A stretch of DNA of 64,000 bases. Origin: Curvularia sp. ZM96. Its lineage: Eukaryota > Ascomycota > Dothideomycetes > Pleosporales > Pleosporaceae. The notes beneath the pieces were generated by a model. That model saw nothing but the letters and a program-made list of their open reading frames with translations. It was not told the DNA's origin and made no database searches. Shown here piece by piece: positions 1 through 11,467 of this stretch; the first letter of the stretch is position 1; every line of letters starts with the position of its first letter. Position numbers and translations under genes: made by a program. The DNA lies in the NCBI GenBank assembly GCA_022457065.1, contig JAJGBQ010000001.1:1736001-1800000 (forward strand), in the 5' to 3' direction.

Positions 1-1277
1 TCTATCCAAGCTAACCATGCAGGGTACCACACAATTCTTCGCCCTTATCACAGCCTTTTGCAAAATGCTCGACAATCTTCCACATGACCAAGCCTTCTCC
101 CAACTTATTGTCAATCAAATGGACACATACGCCCAGAAATGTACGGGCTGGTACAAAGCTCTCGTCAGCCGCTCCAAACCCACATCCAGTGGCCGTCTGA
201 TGAAAGCACCAGCTGTATGGGCCGAGTCAGATGCCATGGAGGAACTGATCGCTCGGTTGGAGCGAATAGATCCTTCTGACCATGCAAACTTAAACGACGC
301 GGTCGAGCGTGAAGTCGATCTTCTCATTGAAGCAGTAGAAGCCGATGAGCCTCTGGACCAAGCAGATATGATCCATGACAAGAAGAGTATCGTCAACTTG
401 TGTCTACTTTACACCAGCATGAAGTGGCTGGCTACCAAGACAGCCCAATTACGGCACATTAGTGATCGTGCCTCAGCTCCGGTCAACATCGAGTCGAGTG
501 GTCAAAAACACAATAGGCGATGGACCAAGCTTGCTTCTTCGGACCCCAGGCCTCAAGGTGCCCCTGTGTATCTGCCGTTGAGCACAGAAACTGCGGCGTA
601 AGTGTCCACGCTTATACTCGTAACGCATAATGCTAACTCCAAGCAGTATATTCGATGCAGTAGTAGCAACCTATCGGTCTCTTGCTACCCGCGCCTTGCG
701 CACTTTGCACCTTGCTATCCGCAGTACAATTCTGTACTCACTCAACGGAAGCATACAGCCTAACACCTATATCGACACCCTTCTCAACGATCCCGACCCA
801 GCCGTCCTCACCCTCAACTCAACCCTCGTCTCCTTCGATACAGAAGTCTCAACATACATTCCCATAGCCCCGTACAGCCACATCACGCGAGGCTTGGCAT
901 CGTTGATGGACCGATACCTTTTCACTCTCTGCACCTCTAAGATCGAACGCATGAATACCAATGGCTGCGCACTGATGCAACTCAATATTCTCGTCTTGCA
1001 ACAGAACTTGAAGAATATTGAGAATGGCGCATCGTTGCCTTATGCGGCACTGTTCTTTGACTTGTTTACCGCAGGTCCGGATGCCATTGTCGCAAGAGCA
1101 AAGCAGTATGGCAAGGGCTTTGGTGTTCCTGGCGAGAGGTTTGGAGAGGAAGATGCCAAGAGACTGTTACAGATGGCCTACGAAGAGAGGCTGGCTGCCG
1201 AGAACAGAGAAGCCAGTGTGCAGGCAAAGCGAGCGCTGGATGCGCAGTTGTTGGAGCTCAGTGAATACATGTACTGA
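1..1277 (+). CDS. SEC8: Exocyst complex subunit Sec8 (C-terminal part; 5' end outside window)
   Basis: Sec8 (EXOC4) is a core subunit of the exocyst, which tethers secretory vesicles to the plasma membrane at sites of growth. Only the C-terminal portion is present. Exons are about <1..597 and 647..1277; the 49-bp intron has a GTAAGT donor, a GCTAAC branch and a CAG acceptor, and the phase is preserved across it. Recognisable Sec8 C-terminal features are the LHLAIRS stretch (cf. LHxEIRC in Sec8), the SLMDRYLF block and the LQQNLKNI block, followed by a charged alpha-helical tail ending in LSEYMY. The frame is open to base 2, but a branch-like GCTAAC at 10-15 followed by CAG at 20-22 suggests an intron may end there, so the first ATG at 17 is not the true start. 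Family assignment is from remembered similarity. Confidence 0.82.
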
Positions 1278-2290
1278 ACCGGAAGACGTAGTGGAGATCG
1301 TAGTCTAGCCTTACCTGAACTGTAAATATTTCTGCCATGCATTTCGTCCTCGGGTTCTGAAGCTTATTCGGGAACAAGCAAAATTGACATGAGACACCTT
1401 ACTCCGATAGCAGTGTACGGCCGAGCGGTCAAGCGCGTGGGCATTCTTCGCATGTGTGCTGTCGCAACATCGGCGAGGTTGAAGACGCACGGCCGTTAAA
1501 TGGCGGGAAAAAACAAACCTCGCCGAGTAACAAGGGTCCGGCGTCTTCAGCAGCTGTCAGCAATGAGCGCCACAGGGCTGAATCTGCTCGATACACCTTG
1601 GCGCATCGAGTCGGGGGTATTAATGCTTTTGTTCTCTTAGCATCATGCCACGGATGTCTTGTCTTAAATGCCTTTTACAGCTAGTGCAGTGCATCATGTT
1701 TTCAGCTTCGTTACCATCGCATAGCGACATCTATCCTTTGAATGCAAACACACTGATTGATCGACAGAAGTCGAGTGGTGAAAACGGCGATTAAACTCTT
1801 TCTCTTCCTTCTGCTGTATCCACCCGGAGTCCGGGGCTGACATTACATCACATCTCACATTAGACGTGTGTGCCTAATTGGGATGGCGCTCAATCAGTAC
1901 TGTTCAGCTGCTTCCTTCGCGTCCCTCGCTAAGCCAACATGTTATTGCACGTGTGGGTGCATGAACAACTGATCTACAGTAGGGTCCAGTTAGCGCTAGG
2001 ACTTTCTAGTCTTTCAGGCCAGCAGTGCGAATAAGATTCATTCGCCGATTGGACTTTGAGACGTAGGATCAGTGTGTAGTACTGGTGTGTCTATACGTGT
2101 TCTATGTGTGTGGAGTATTTTTAGGGGCTTGGAAAGGTGGTGGTGGCATGGCTGAACAGAGGATAAATACAGGTTTAGGCCTCCATTTTGTTCGTCTGGT
2201 TGTGTTTGCGCTGCCTGTATTTACCTTGTGTAATCATATTATATCCAACAGAACGACTCTGCCTTCTCTCCTTCCGCCCCCTTTTGCGTC
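1278..2290. other. Intergenic region between SEC8 and ABCG gene
   Basis: About 1 kb separating two genes on the same strand. Short open frames are present, but none shows codon bias, domains or plausible splicing. It presumably holds the SEC8 3' UTR and the promoter of the ABC transporter gene. I see no clear element in it. Confidence 0.6.
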
Positions 2291-4327
2291 ATGGCATCCT
2301 CGCGCGAATCTCAAGATGTCGAAAAGGGCATCGAGGGCTCCGACTTTGCCCATCTGACCAACGATGTTGTTAAGAGTTTTACCTGGGAAAACGTCACTGT
2401 CACCGTCAAAGACCGCGCTTCGAAACTCCCCATAGATATTTTGTGCAACGTCAGCGGTGCCTTGGAGGCCGGAGAAATACTTGCTTTGATGGGCCCAAGT
2501 GGCTCAGGAAAGACGACACTGCTCAATGTACTGGCTCATCGGGCTGCCGTTCCAAAGTCGACTATCCGCCAGGATCTGAGGATTAATGGAGAGCCAACGA
2601 CTCTGGCTTCGTTCAGAAAACTGAGCAGCTATGTGGAACAGGAGGATGCCCTTGTCGGCTCTCTGACGGTCAGGGAGACACTGCATTTTGCAGCTCAACT
2701 TGCACTGCCAAGGTACGTCTTAACTCGATGGTTGTTTGAAGTGTCTTCACCATTGTCCGTGTTTCTGACATCAGGCATGACAACAGCTCGATAAGCAAAG
2801 CCGCACGTAAAGAACGCATCGCCAGTCTCCTATCCTCTTTTGGCCTCCAAAATCAAGCCGACACGTTGATTGGAACACCGATTCGAAAAGGCGTATCTGG
2901 TGGCCAGAAACGCCGTGTCAGCGTGGCCAGTCAACTCATTACAAGTCCAAAGATACTGTTTCTCGACGAGCCGACTAGTGGTCTGGATTCTGCTGCCAGC
3001 TACGAGGTCATGAACTTCGTCAGGGGTATCGCAAAGAAACACAATGTACTAGTGATTGCTTCGATCCACCAGCCTTCAACCACAACGTTTGAGCTCTTTG
3101 ATAAGCTCATGCTGCTGAGCAAGGGTCAAGTGGTCTACAATGGCGCGGTGAACAAGGTCGGAGACTACTTTGCCGGTCTGGGATACGAAGTGAGTAATGC
3201 CAAATTACCCCGGACTGTGGAAGTCAAGGAAAGCTAACATGACCCTCCCTCGCAAGATCCCTCTTTACCATAACCCGGCCGAATTCGTCATCGACCTTAT
3301 AAACACTGATTTTTCTTCCGATCCCACCGCCGCAGCCCAGCGTCTCAACCAACTTCATACATCTTGGGCCAGCTCCCCTGCAGCAGCAGTTGTATTGGAC
3401 AAGATCCACGCCCAACCTTCGGGGCCATCGCACTCTACAGCCCTCTCAACCCAGATGTCTGCCAGCCCCTTCTTCATCCCCTTCACCCTCATGCACCGCT
3501 CTTTCATAAAATCCTACCGCGACATCGTTGCCTACGGGATCCGGATTGCAATGTACATGGGTCTCGCCATCATGATGGGCACTGTCTGGCTGCGTCTTGC
3601 GCCCACACAGTCCGACATCCAAGCCTTCACTAACGCCATCTTCTTCGGTGGCGCATTCATGTCCTTTATGGCCGTCGCCTACATACCCGCTTACCTCGAG
3701 GACCTGGCCATCTATAGCAAGGAGCGCGCAAACGGACTCTACGGTCCTACAGCGTTTATGCTGGCTAACTTTGTCATCGGCATCCCGTATCTCTTCCTCA
3801 TCACCGTTTTGTTCAGTGTGATTAGCTACTGGCTCGGCAACTTCCGCCCGTCCGCTGAAGGGTTCTGGGTTTGGGTTCTGTGGCTATTCCTCGACTTGTT
3901 GGCTGCCGAGTCGCTCGTTGTGTTGCTTTCTTCACTCATTCCGATTTTCGTTGTTGCGCTTGCGGCGACTGCGTTTGCAAATGGCCTTTGGATGTGTGTC
4001 AATGGCTTCATGGTTCAGCCAGAGACACTGAATGTCTTTTGGCGCTATGTTTTCCACTACATTGATTATCAAGCATACGTCTTTCGAGGCATGATGGTCA
4101 ATGAGTTTGGCAAGAGGAACTATGCGTGCGAGAGGCTGGCGGATAACAGCTGTCAGTGCATGTATCCCAGTGCACTACAAGATCAGTGTATGGTGGAGGG
4201 CAAGGCTGTACTGAGTGTGTATGGATTTGAGAATGGGGATATGGGCAAGTATGTGGGATACATGCTTGTCATTATCTTTGCGTACAGGCTGTTTGGATGG
4301 ATGGTGCTGGCCTTGAGGAAGCATTGA
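2291..4327 (+). CDS. Half-size ABCG (WBC-type) ABC transporter
   Basis: An ATP-driven membrane exporter of the ABCG half-transporter class, which works as a dimer on lipids, sterols or drugs; the substrate here is unknown. Exons 2291..2712, 2775..3189, 3257..4327 give 635 aa. The nucleotide-binding domain is N-terminal: Walker A GPSGSGKT at about residues 68-75, signature VSGGQKRR at about 181-188, Walker B LFLDEP at about 202-207 and a switch His in IHQPS. This reverse order (NBD before membrane domain) is typical of ABCG. The C-terminal half has about six hydrophobic segments from residue 360 on, and a Cys-rich extracellular stretch before the last helix. Intron 1 (62 bp) and intron 2 (67 bp, AAG acceptor) both keep phase. 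Fungal half-size ABCGs are fewer than the full-size PDR type; no resistance role is shown by the sequence. Confidence 0.9.
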
Positions 4328-4787
4328 ATGAGAATTCTGGTTGGGTAACTGGGTGGATATCGGCATAGCGTACTGCATATAAATTTCCTATTTCTTCTAA
4401 TAGTACTGTCGGAAGTTTAATCTTATCACTGTTCATGCGATTTTTAATCGAAATTTCCATTCTACATCCAAGAATCTCACCAGTATCTCAGCATGCCCTT
4501 GTTTTAAGTATTTCAATATCACATTGCTGTCAATGAAGAGAAATTGGAGTTTTTGAAACAAGGGCGCCAACGCGATGTGGAGTTTTGAGAGCCTTAGACG
4601 TGGAGCTGTGGCAAGACAATACTACAAAGAGGGGATCTGAACGCTCACGCATAGGTATAATCACTTTGATCTGGCTAGCGCGGCATTACACCTAAACTTT
4701 CCAAATAGACCTTCGTGAAACTTATCCATCGTGCACAACATTTCCATCATCGAGCCCGAATCGTAAATATCCTAGCAGCTGTAAGCG
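4328..4787. other. Convergent intergenic region holding an inverted repeat arm
   Basis: This 460-bp stretch lies between the 3' ends of the ABCG gene and the DUF7587-like gene. Its one notable content is the left arm (4539-4584) of a perfect inverted repeat whose right arm lies inside the last exon of the DUF7587-like gene. The rest shows no coding potential. Confidence 0.7.
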
Positions 4788-4852
4788 TTACGCAAAAATC
4801 TCTCGTAACTCCACATCGCGTTGGCGCCCTTGTTTCAAAAACTCCAATTTCT
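4539..4852. repeat. 46-bp perfect inverted repeat (4539-4584 / 4807-4852) with 222-bp spacer
   Basis: The bases 4539-4584 are the exact reverse complement of 4807-4852. Inside the arms the match breaks after two mismatches; outside it extends at most one base. The right arm codes, on the minus strand, for part of the C-terminus of the DUF7587-like protein (EKLEFLKQGRQRDVEL). The left arm is therefore an inverted copy of that exon piece, placed downstream of the gene. AATG occurs just outside both ends, a possible but weak target-site duplication. It could be a MITE-like element or a palindrome-forming local duplication. Confidence 0.85.
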
Positions 4853-6472
4853 CGAATGCCTGCCAATACCGTTTCACTTCAACAGGCTTGTCAGCCCATG
4901 AAGGGGCTTCTTTAAAGGGTGGCTGAACGGTGCCTTTAATCGTTAGAATTTGCTCCTCCTGATGATAAGAATGGGGCCATGAGGAAAGTTAGATTGCTTA
5001 CTAGATAATTCGCGATTCTTAAAAGATAGCAGCAAACAAGCTACCTCGTTTGCTTCAAATGGGCGGAAACAAGTTCGCGCAATATTGAGCGCATGCGATA
5101 TGTCTTCATTGGTTGTCTCGTTTTCATACCACCATTGTCTCCGTAGATCTTTCACGCGGTTTGTCCATCTACCCTGCTCTTCAGGGTCTCCGAATTCGGG
5201 ATACAGTTTGAAGAGACCAGATTCTTGTAGTTGTTCCAAAGAAACCACACAAGATCTGCCTGCATGGTTTACCACTCCTTGTGAGAGGAACTCCCCATTG
5301 TAGTAATCTCCACTCTTTGGACGGAATTCGAAAAAGTTCAGCACAGATCCGCCTAAGTCTTTAGCCATAGGAAGATATCTAGCGAGTAGCTCTAAGTCTC
5401 GTATGAATTGCCCCTGTGGGAATTGATTGGTGTCCACAATGCATATCTTATTGCTGGTACTGCGAATTTGGGGGTTGTGATGTCTCCAGATCGCACATTG
5501 TACTGCATAAAGAAAGGAGCTAGTCCAGGACACTAAGACATCATTATAGTCTTGCCTACCGGTCCACTTTTCGCAAAGATGATAGTACAGCAATTTCGTC
5601 GCATCAAGGTCATCCAGACTCATGAAATCATTAGGGCGACCTTGAGGAGTCTTATGGCTTCCTGGCGATGCCATCACTTTCTCATCGTTTTTTCCAGAGC
5701 TTTTCTCATCAAACGCTCTGAACAGGTATCGTGGGATATTGTCTAAGCTGGGATGATCGGTATGATTACTCTCTTGCGGAAAAAACAGTGTGGGTCCTCC
5801 AGGAGAGTGGTCCAGTATGTTAAGCCAGAACTTTATCCACAACTGTTCTTCCTTTCTTCCTCCTTCATCTAAGCCTTCCGCCTGTGCGTGAAGAGCTGCG
5901 TGAACATTTTCGGGGATATCTGAACCATTTTCCTGCTCATGATACCTCTCACTCTTATGGTCGCCATTGAGAGTCTGCCCGGGCTGGAATTGTTTCAGTC
6001 CAATAAAGTGTTTCCCAGCGTTAAGAGTACCGAAAGGGTTGATAGCTTGTTTATAGCATCGTTCCGCAACTCTCCACAATACTCTCCCGTACTTCATATC
6101 ATCAAGAACCGCTTTGATGATACACCTGATCGGTTGGTCGAAAATTTGGAGTAAACTCATAATTTTGATCTCCTCTGAAGACGTGGCTATGCTATAGTCA
6201 CTAATCGTTTGAGGGTCCGGGAGGGCCGAACTTTTCGCCCCGCTCGCGACTTCAATAAGAGTATTCGAAAATACGCAGACAGTCTTTGTGAAGCACTTGG
6301 ACGCCTCTTTAAGTGAAGCCACATCGTCATCGATAGATGCCAGATCCTCTTCTAAAGTGGCGGTTCGGTTGCTGGCTGTGAGAGCATCTGCGCGGATAAC
6401 ATCATGATTCCCATCCTCCTGAAGGTTCAGATTACCGAACTTCGCATCTAAACTGTTTCTGCGTTCAGTCAT
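4788..6472 (-). CDS. DUF7587-like fungal protein of unknown function
   Basis: The function is not known. I place exons at 6472..5045 and 4958..4788 (532 aa). The main exon opens with a disordered, Asp/Glu-rich N-terminus and a helical region. From about residue 250 it has a block with PRYLFRAFDEKSSG, VSWTSSFLYAVQCAI and ICIVDTNQFPQGQFIRDLELL. That pattern recalls the DUF7587 domain of fungal orphan families, seen mainly in plant-associated fungi; this is from memory. Without splicing the frame ends at 4943 after SNFPHGPILIIRRSKF. An 86-bp intron (GTAGCT donor, CTAAC branch, CAG acceptor) joins it in phase to a coding-like last exon containing PSWADKPVEVKRYWQAFEKL. A second donor (GTAAGC, inside that intron) would give an early stop. 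Which form is made cannot be decided here. Confidence 0.62.
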
Positions 6473-7156
6473 GGCAAGAGCGGTGCTCGAAATCGATGTC
6501 TATTAGAGACCAAATATAAGCAACAAGCGCGAAAAGGTGGCTGAAAAAATTAGAAAGAGAAAATCTTGAGATGTGGTTTACTCTGACTCTGATTATTAGA
6601 GATAGTATTTGGTGTAACACTCAACAAACCGGTCAGCCAGGAACGGAACGACTAGGATGTGTGTCAGTTCGCGCATCAGGCTTGCTGACATAGGATGCTG
6701 TAGAAATGGATGATTGGTCGCAATCATGTTGATCTCTTATCAGTGCATAAATCATGGCATCTTCTTGAAGCGTTATGTTTACCGAACAAACGTGCGCTGA
6801 CACATATGATGGATGGATGCAGGCTCACGAGGCTCTTGTAGCCATTCCGCTTTCGGGCTGCACTGCCCCACTTGATTTCTACTACATCCATACCGACGCC
6901 TTCACCGGCACGGCTTGGCAAATGACTCATGTGCGATCATAGTGACACCTTTCCGTAGTACTCAATACGGCAGTAAAGTATGTATGATCGCTGAGTCGTA
7001 ACGAGATATAGAAACGACTGTATTTCATACAATCTACCTCAAACACGGTGTGGGCATTCGACACGATTCAAGTAACAAGAAAGAATATTACTGGATCAAA
7101 CCAATATCCTCTACAACAAGCACAAAGCGCTTGTACTTTTGAGAGTTGAGGGCAGT
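6473..7156. other. Divergent intergenic region
   Basis: Holds the promoters of the DUF7587-like gene (minus) and the APH-type kinase gene (plus). No distinct element was recognised. Confidence 0.55.
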
Positions 7157-8248
7157 ATGGCATCTCTCTACGATCTCACCACGGAACAAGGACTCAGCGA
7201 TTATCTTGCTGCAACCCATTCAGGGCACACGAGCCTAAAGTTGCTTTCCGGCGGCACCGCGAACTTCGTATACCGCGCAAGCAAAGAGGATGGAACTACC
7301 AGTATTTTCAAGCACGCTGCGCCATACCTCCACAGCAACAGGAACTTTGCCTTTGACCCTACACGCATGGACTATGAAGCCAACATCCTAGCCATGCTTT
7401 CTTCCAAAAACAAGCCCTTCTTCGCCGACTCGCCAAGCTCGAATGTGCATGCTGTTGAGCTCCTGAGCTACGACAAGGAAAACAAGCTACTCGAGATTGA
7501 AGATGGCGGAAACCGTAACCTCAAAGACGCATACACCGACTCCACAATCGGCATACCGCAAATCGGCCAAGAACTAGCGACTTGGCTCGCATCGCTGCAC
7601 AGTTCCTCCAGGAATGTTTCCCTTGCACTGCAAGATGGAGAAAGCACTATGAACAACAACCCCGTCGGAGTTGGTATTTATCGCCATTCATACAGGAATC
7701 TCCACACTGCTCTTGAACAATTTGGCCATGATGCTAGCCTTGCACATCGGATCGATGAGGAATTTGGGAGTCTGCTTGCTACAGATGATGAGTGTGTTTG
7801 CCATGGGGATTTCTGGCCTGGAAACGTCCTTGTGCGTGTGAACGAGAATTCTTCTGCTGGACTCACTATTGTGGATTGGGAAATAGTCCGTCGTGGTACC
7901 AGTGCAACGGATGTCGCGCAGTTTGCTGCTGAGGCGTTTCTCCTCGATCGTTTTCGAGGCGAGAGAGGGTTGCGTTTGTCGTTTTTGCGCGCATACCTTG
8001 CTGCCAGGAAGGATGTTGAGACACTGGGTAAGAGCTGGCTGCGGAGACTGGTAGTGCACTGGGCAGTGCATGTAGCTTTCTGGCCTACCCATGTTGAATG
8101 GACCGATCGTGAGGGCACCCAAAAATTGGTGGATATCGGAACTGCGGCTTTGGAGAATATATTGCAGGACAATTGGGAGAAGGTTCTCGAGTCACCTTTG
8201 CTAGAGGGTCTGAGGGATGTTTGTGCAGCGATAGTGGAAAGGTCATGA
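7157..8248 (+). CDS. APH-family phosphotransferase (small-molecule kinase-like)
   Basis: A single-exon, 363-aa protein of the aminoglycoside phosphotransferase/choline kinase-like fold, which transfers phosphate from ATP to small hydroxylated substrates. The catalytic loop is visible as CHGDFWPGNVLV (HGDxxxxN) and is followed by the metal-binding IVDWE motif, which replaces the DFG of protein kinases. The N-terminal lobe has a Gly-rich LLSGGTANFVYR and a lysine in SIFKHAAPYL. ATG at 7157 is chosen because the upstream in-frame extension lacks an ATG. In eukaryotes the family includes methylthioribose kinase-like and fructosamine-kinase-like proteins; the substrate cannot be read from the sequence. 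It is divergent from the DUF7587-like gene and followed closely by a small unknown gene. Confidence 0.8.
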   Translation: MASLYDLTTEQGLSDYLAATHSGHTSLKLLSGGTANFVYRASKEDGTTSIFKHAAPYLHSNRNFAFDPTRMDYEANILAMLSSKNKPFFADSPSSNVHAVELLSYDKENKLLEIEDGGNRNLKDAYTDSTIGIPQIGQELATWLASLHSSSRNVSLALQDGESTMNNNPVGVGIYRHSYRNLHTALEQFGHDASLAHRIDEEFGSLLATDDECVCHGDFWPGNVLVRVNENSSAGLTIVDWEIVRRGTSATDVAQFAAEAFLLDRFRGERGLRLSFLRAYLAARKDVETLGKSWLRRLVVHWAVHVAFWPTHVEWTDREGTQKLVDIGTAALENILQDNWEKVLESPLLEGLRDVCAAIVERS

Positions 8249-8455
8249 AATGTGTTTGTCAAGCAGTTGAGATTGTCTACACAGGGAACGAATACGATGC
8301 AATGCTACGATTTAATCAGAATTCTCATATATTCTTCCAGCTTGTAGAAGCATCCGTACCAGCATCAGCAAACAGCAATCCGTGCTTACAAAAATCCGCA
8401 TTTCTCCCATCTCGCCATACTGAAAAAAAGTCCTCAACAACATCTGTCCACCGCA

Positions 8456-9001
8456 ATGGCTCCCCCATTTACACCTTCTCCAACGATCGATCTACTCCCC
8501 GCTCTCCAAAGAATCCTGCCCCAGCTTACGAAGGCCATCGTCGAAGCCCTAATGCCTGAATTCCAAAACCAAGTTCTCCGCCTGATTCCAGTCCTTCTGA
8601 ACGAACTGCTCGCCGACACCCTGATGCACAGGATTCGCAACGAAGTACAACGAATGATACCAGTCATAGTGTTAGAAACGGTCCGGAAGCTGGTACGCTT
8701 GAAAAGAGAAGACGACGAGTCGGATGCGGGCACCACTGATAGCGACGTCGCGACAGAAGGGGATTCAGAGTATTCTCGACAGCCCAAAGCCCCACGAGAG
8801 AAATACCCAGATGTCAGAGTATCTGACGACGAGATGCTCGCGAGGTTCCACGAGGCCAAGCGGAAGCAAGCGGTGATACAGACAAAGGACGTGACGAATG
8901 CAGGGGTCGCAGTTGAGGTGTCATTCAAACAGGGCAAAGATGGTAAATATGCTGGGACACAGAGTGAAGGAGCCGGTGATTGGACGGGCAAGGGAGAGTG
9001 A
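8456..9001 (+). CDS. Hypothetical protein, helical N-terminus and acidic/charged tail
   Basis: A single-exon 181-aa frame with ATG at 8456, 207 bp after the kinase gene. I do not recognise the family. Residues 10-80 are rich in Leu, Ile and Val with regular spacing (DLLPALQRILPQLTKAIVEAL and onwards) and probably form amphipathic helices. Residues 83-110 are acidic and Ser/Thr-rich, and a lysine/glutamate-rich segment follows. There is no signal peptide or transmembrane helix. The length and codon use suggest a real gene, but a long antisense frame overlaps it, so support is moderate. Confidence 0.55.
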   Translation: MAPPFTPSPTIDLLPALQRILPQLTKAIVEALMPEFQNQVLRLIPVLLNELLADTLMHRIRNEVQRMIPVIVLETVRKLVRLKREDDESDAGTTDSDVATEGDSEYSRQPKAPREKYPDVRVSDDEMLARFHEAKRKQAVIQTKDVTNAGVAVEVSFKQGKDGKYAGTQSEGAGDWTGKGE

Positions 9002-9373
9002 TTGCATTTTTTTCGGCAGATGTACCTGCAATAGGTGTTGAAAGGGCTGGTTGATCTCGAATTATTGATTGAAATGAACCCTAGAAGCTGACCGGTGATG
9101 GTTCATATGATGTTTGAAGAATATTCGTGGTAGTCCTTTTTTTTCATCTCTCACCATACCTGTGGCTACATATCACTTTGTTTCACAACCACTACAATCG
9201 GAAAATTAAAGACAAGCTATTAGGATAGTAAACAATAACTGTGACGACTACAGCTACTTCTAAAAGTAGTGATTTTGCTAGAATGTAGGGTGGTGTTATG
9301 GGCCACTATTCCTCGGTCTCACCAGTCGTGGGAGAGTCACTGTTTGATTATGCCATCGTCTCAGTCGCAGCCA
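9002..9373. other. Convergent 3' intergenic region
   Basis: AT-rich 372-bp gap between the small unknown gene and the membrane-protein gene, presumably both 3' UTRs. No other signal was seen. Confidence 0.55.
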
Positions 9374-10577
9374 TTACTGACCCTTCTTTACTGCCGATGC
9401 ATTCTCAATCGCCGCCAGATTACCTTCTCTCCAAAACCAAACTGCGGATAGTGCTGCTCCTGGACCCCCACCAATGGCGATTGTCATGATGACCAGGAAA
9501 CTCTCAAAGATGTTTTCCAGTGAAGCTTCTCCCTTCCTCATCCGCTGAACATCGCAGACGGCGACCCAGGCAGGCATGATACACATGACGCTAGTGATTG
9601 CCCAATCCCACTGAAAGATCCATAGCAAGCCCCAAGCAATGTCTCTGCTCCAAGTGTACGTGCTAGGGACGAAGACGCGGGCGTAAGTTGCATCAGGGTG
9701 TGGGGAGACGGAAATGCCGTAGATGGTATACCAGTGCACTGCTACCGATACTAAAAATGAGATGGCGTAGAGTATCTTGAGATGCGGGATGTCGGCGTTT
9801 TTGTTTTGTTTGACAGCGGTTGTCGACGGAGATCCGGTGAGGGAGATGAGCCAGAAGGGGACGTTCACAAGTATAGGAGTGAACTGCCAGAACGCCAAGA
9901 CATTTTGAAGTGTGACTACGTCCTTATCTGTGGGCAGCCATATCGCGAGGGTGGGGATGAAGTACAAGATTATGGTTGCTGGTAGTATGGCACGGGCATA
10001 TGGCAGCGGTACTGTGCGTCCCGCCTGGAAGTAAGAGCTGGGGCTTGATCGGTAATGGAAGATTGCCCACCAGATGGTGATGATGAAAGCGGCTCCAATG
10101 TTCTGGTAGAGAAACGCCCAGACAGCAGTACTGGGGATTGTTAGTGGCCATGTTCTTTGGTGGCCCATCCAATATCGCTTGTCCCCCGTGCGCAACTTAC
10201 TATTTCAGCCAACTAGCCTGGTTCCGTTCTCGACAAGCCTCAACATTCATAATAGCGATGAGGGGCACAAGTTGAATCAGGAAGTGGATCTGCTGCCAGT
10301 AAAAGGCCTCGTTCTGTCGCAAAGGACCAAGAACAAACGCAGTGACCAAAAAAGCTAGGCCTTCGTCGAGGGGGCGGATGCCGGTGTACTGTGTCTTAAT
10401 CGGAGTACCATCTGGCAGGACGCGCGACAGATACATGTCCATGAAACCAAGGGGATTGCCTGTCATGGAGGTCACGATGCGCATAGTGAAAATGCCCACC
10501 ACCGCAAGGACTGTGTAGAGAAATAAGAGAGTGCCATCACCACCGCGGCGGTGCTGTGCTGGTGCTGGTGGTGCCAT
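9374..10577 (-). CDS. Polytopic membrane protein of unknown function
   Basis: Exons 10577..10201 and 10130..9374 encode 377 aa. The 70-bp intron has a GTAAGT donor, an ACTAAC branch and a CAG acceptor, and the junction codon is restored as Tyr. About eight hydrophobic segments are visible, including LLFLYTVLAVVGIF, FLIQLVPLIAI, IGAAFIITIWWAIF, AILPATIILYFIPTLAI and AISFLVSVAVHWYTI, so it is an integral membrane protein with no obvious signal peptide. It vaguely recalls integral membrane proteins such as those of fungal indole-diterpene clusters (AtmA/PaxA), but no biosynthetic genes lie beside it. Treat the function as unknown. A TATA-like motif lies about 55-60 bp upstream of the ATG. Confidence 0.72.
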
Positions 10578-11467
10578 GACGAATGGTTCAGACGCAATAG
10601 GTTCACGATGCAGAATGGGACGCGGCGCGCTTATATATCATGTGACGGTCCGCAGGAATCGTCCGAAAGAATTTGGCGAGCTTCGCTTCTCCCTTGATGG
10701 CTAGGTAAGGCGGCCGGCTCGGGACGACGCTGCGAGAATTTGGGAGGGGCTGTGCTGCAAAAGGGCCGGCGGGCTTAGTATCACGTCTTGGGCCATGTTG
10801 GAGTTGTCGAGGCACGTGATTTCTGCGGGAAGCCAACACGTGGTCAAGAGGCCGTGAACCATGGCGTAAGGCAAAACAGACCAGGCTGGTGAGAACATCG
10901 GACTACTGATACCATGTAGTGGGTATCCGAATGAGTGGGCCATGGGCCCGGGACGAGGGAAGGTAAGCCGTTCCCAGTGCAGGGTTGCTAGTTTTCGGAT
11001 GTTCGGCACGCACCATGCATCGCCGTTCTAACAAAAGCGCGGGCATCGTGAGGTGAGATCGTGACAGGCTCTCTCGGGAGGACGTGCCGGTGTGCTGACT
11101 GGTTGGAAGAGAGGGCGCCGCCATGTTGTAGAGTGGAGTCGGTGACATGGTGCCTGCCAAGGGCAGCGTCCGGAACGCGGGTGATGTCATGGCTCCTCTT
11201 CTGCATCTGTCGACGCAAGCTGGCACAAGCCCTACCAAGAATTGTCTTTGCATGCAGGGACATTGCCCCAATCAGCTTAGCCATGCCACAAGATGATGAT
11301 GCGCTCTCATGCGCTATTACGCTCCGATGCCTGTAAATTCTTCAAGAGCGCGTCGCGTCGTCCGGGTCCTCGTGTGCTTACTTTTGCTTTATTATACTAC
11401 CTTTGCTCCCTCGCTTCCCGTCGAACCATAAGCTTACAGTCTCCACACGTGTTTAATCGCCTTAAAT
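10578..11467. other. Divergent intergenic region
   Basis: An 890-bp region with the promoters of the membrane-protein gene (minus) and the cation transporter gene (plus). Overlapping minus-strand frames of about 100 aa are present but lack homology and splice logic. Confidence 0.55.
10631..10639 (-). promoter_or_regulatory. Putative TATA box of the membrane-protein gene
   Basis: On the minus strand the sequence reads GATATATAAG, 54 bp or so upstream of the ATG at 10577. Position and sequence fit a TATA element; there is no transcript evidence. Confidence 0.35.
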
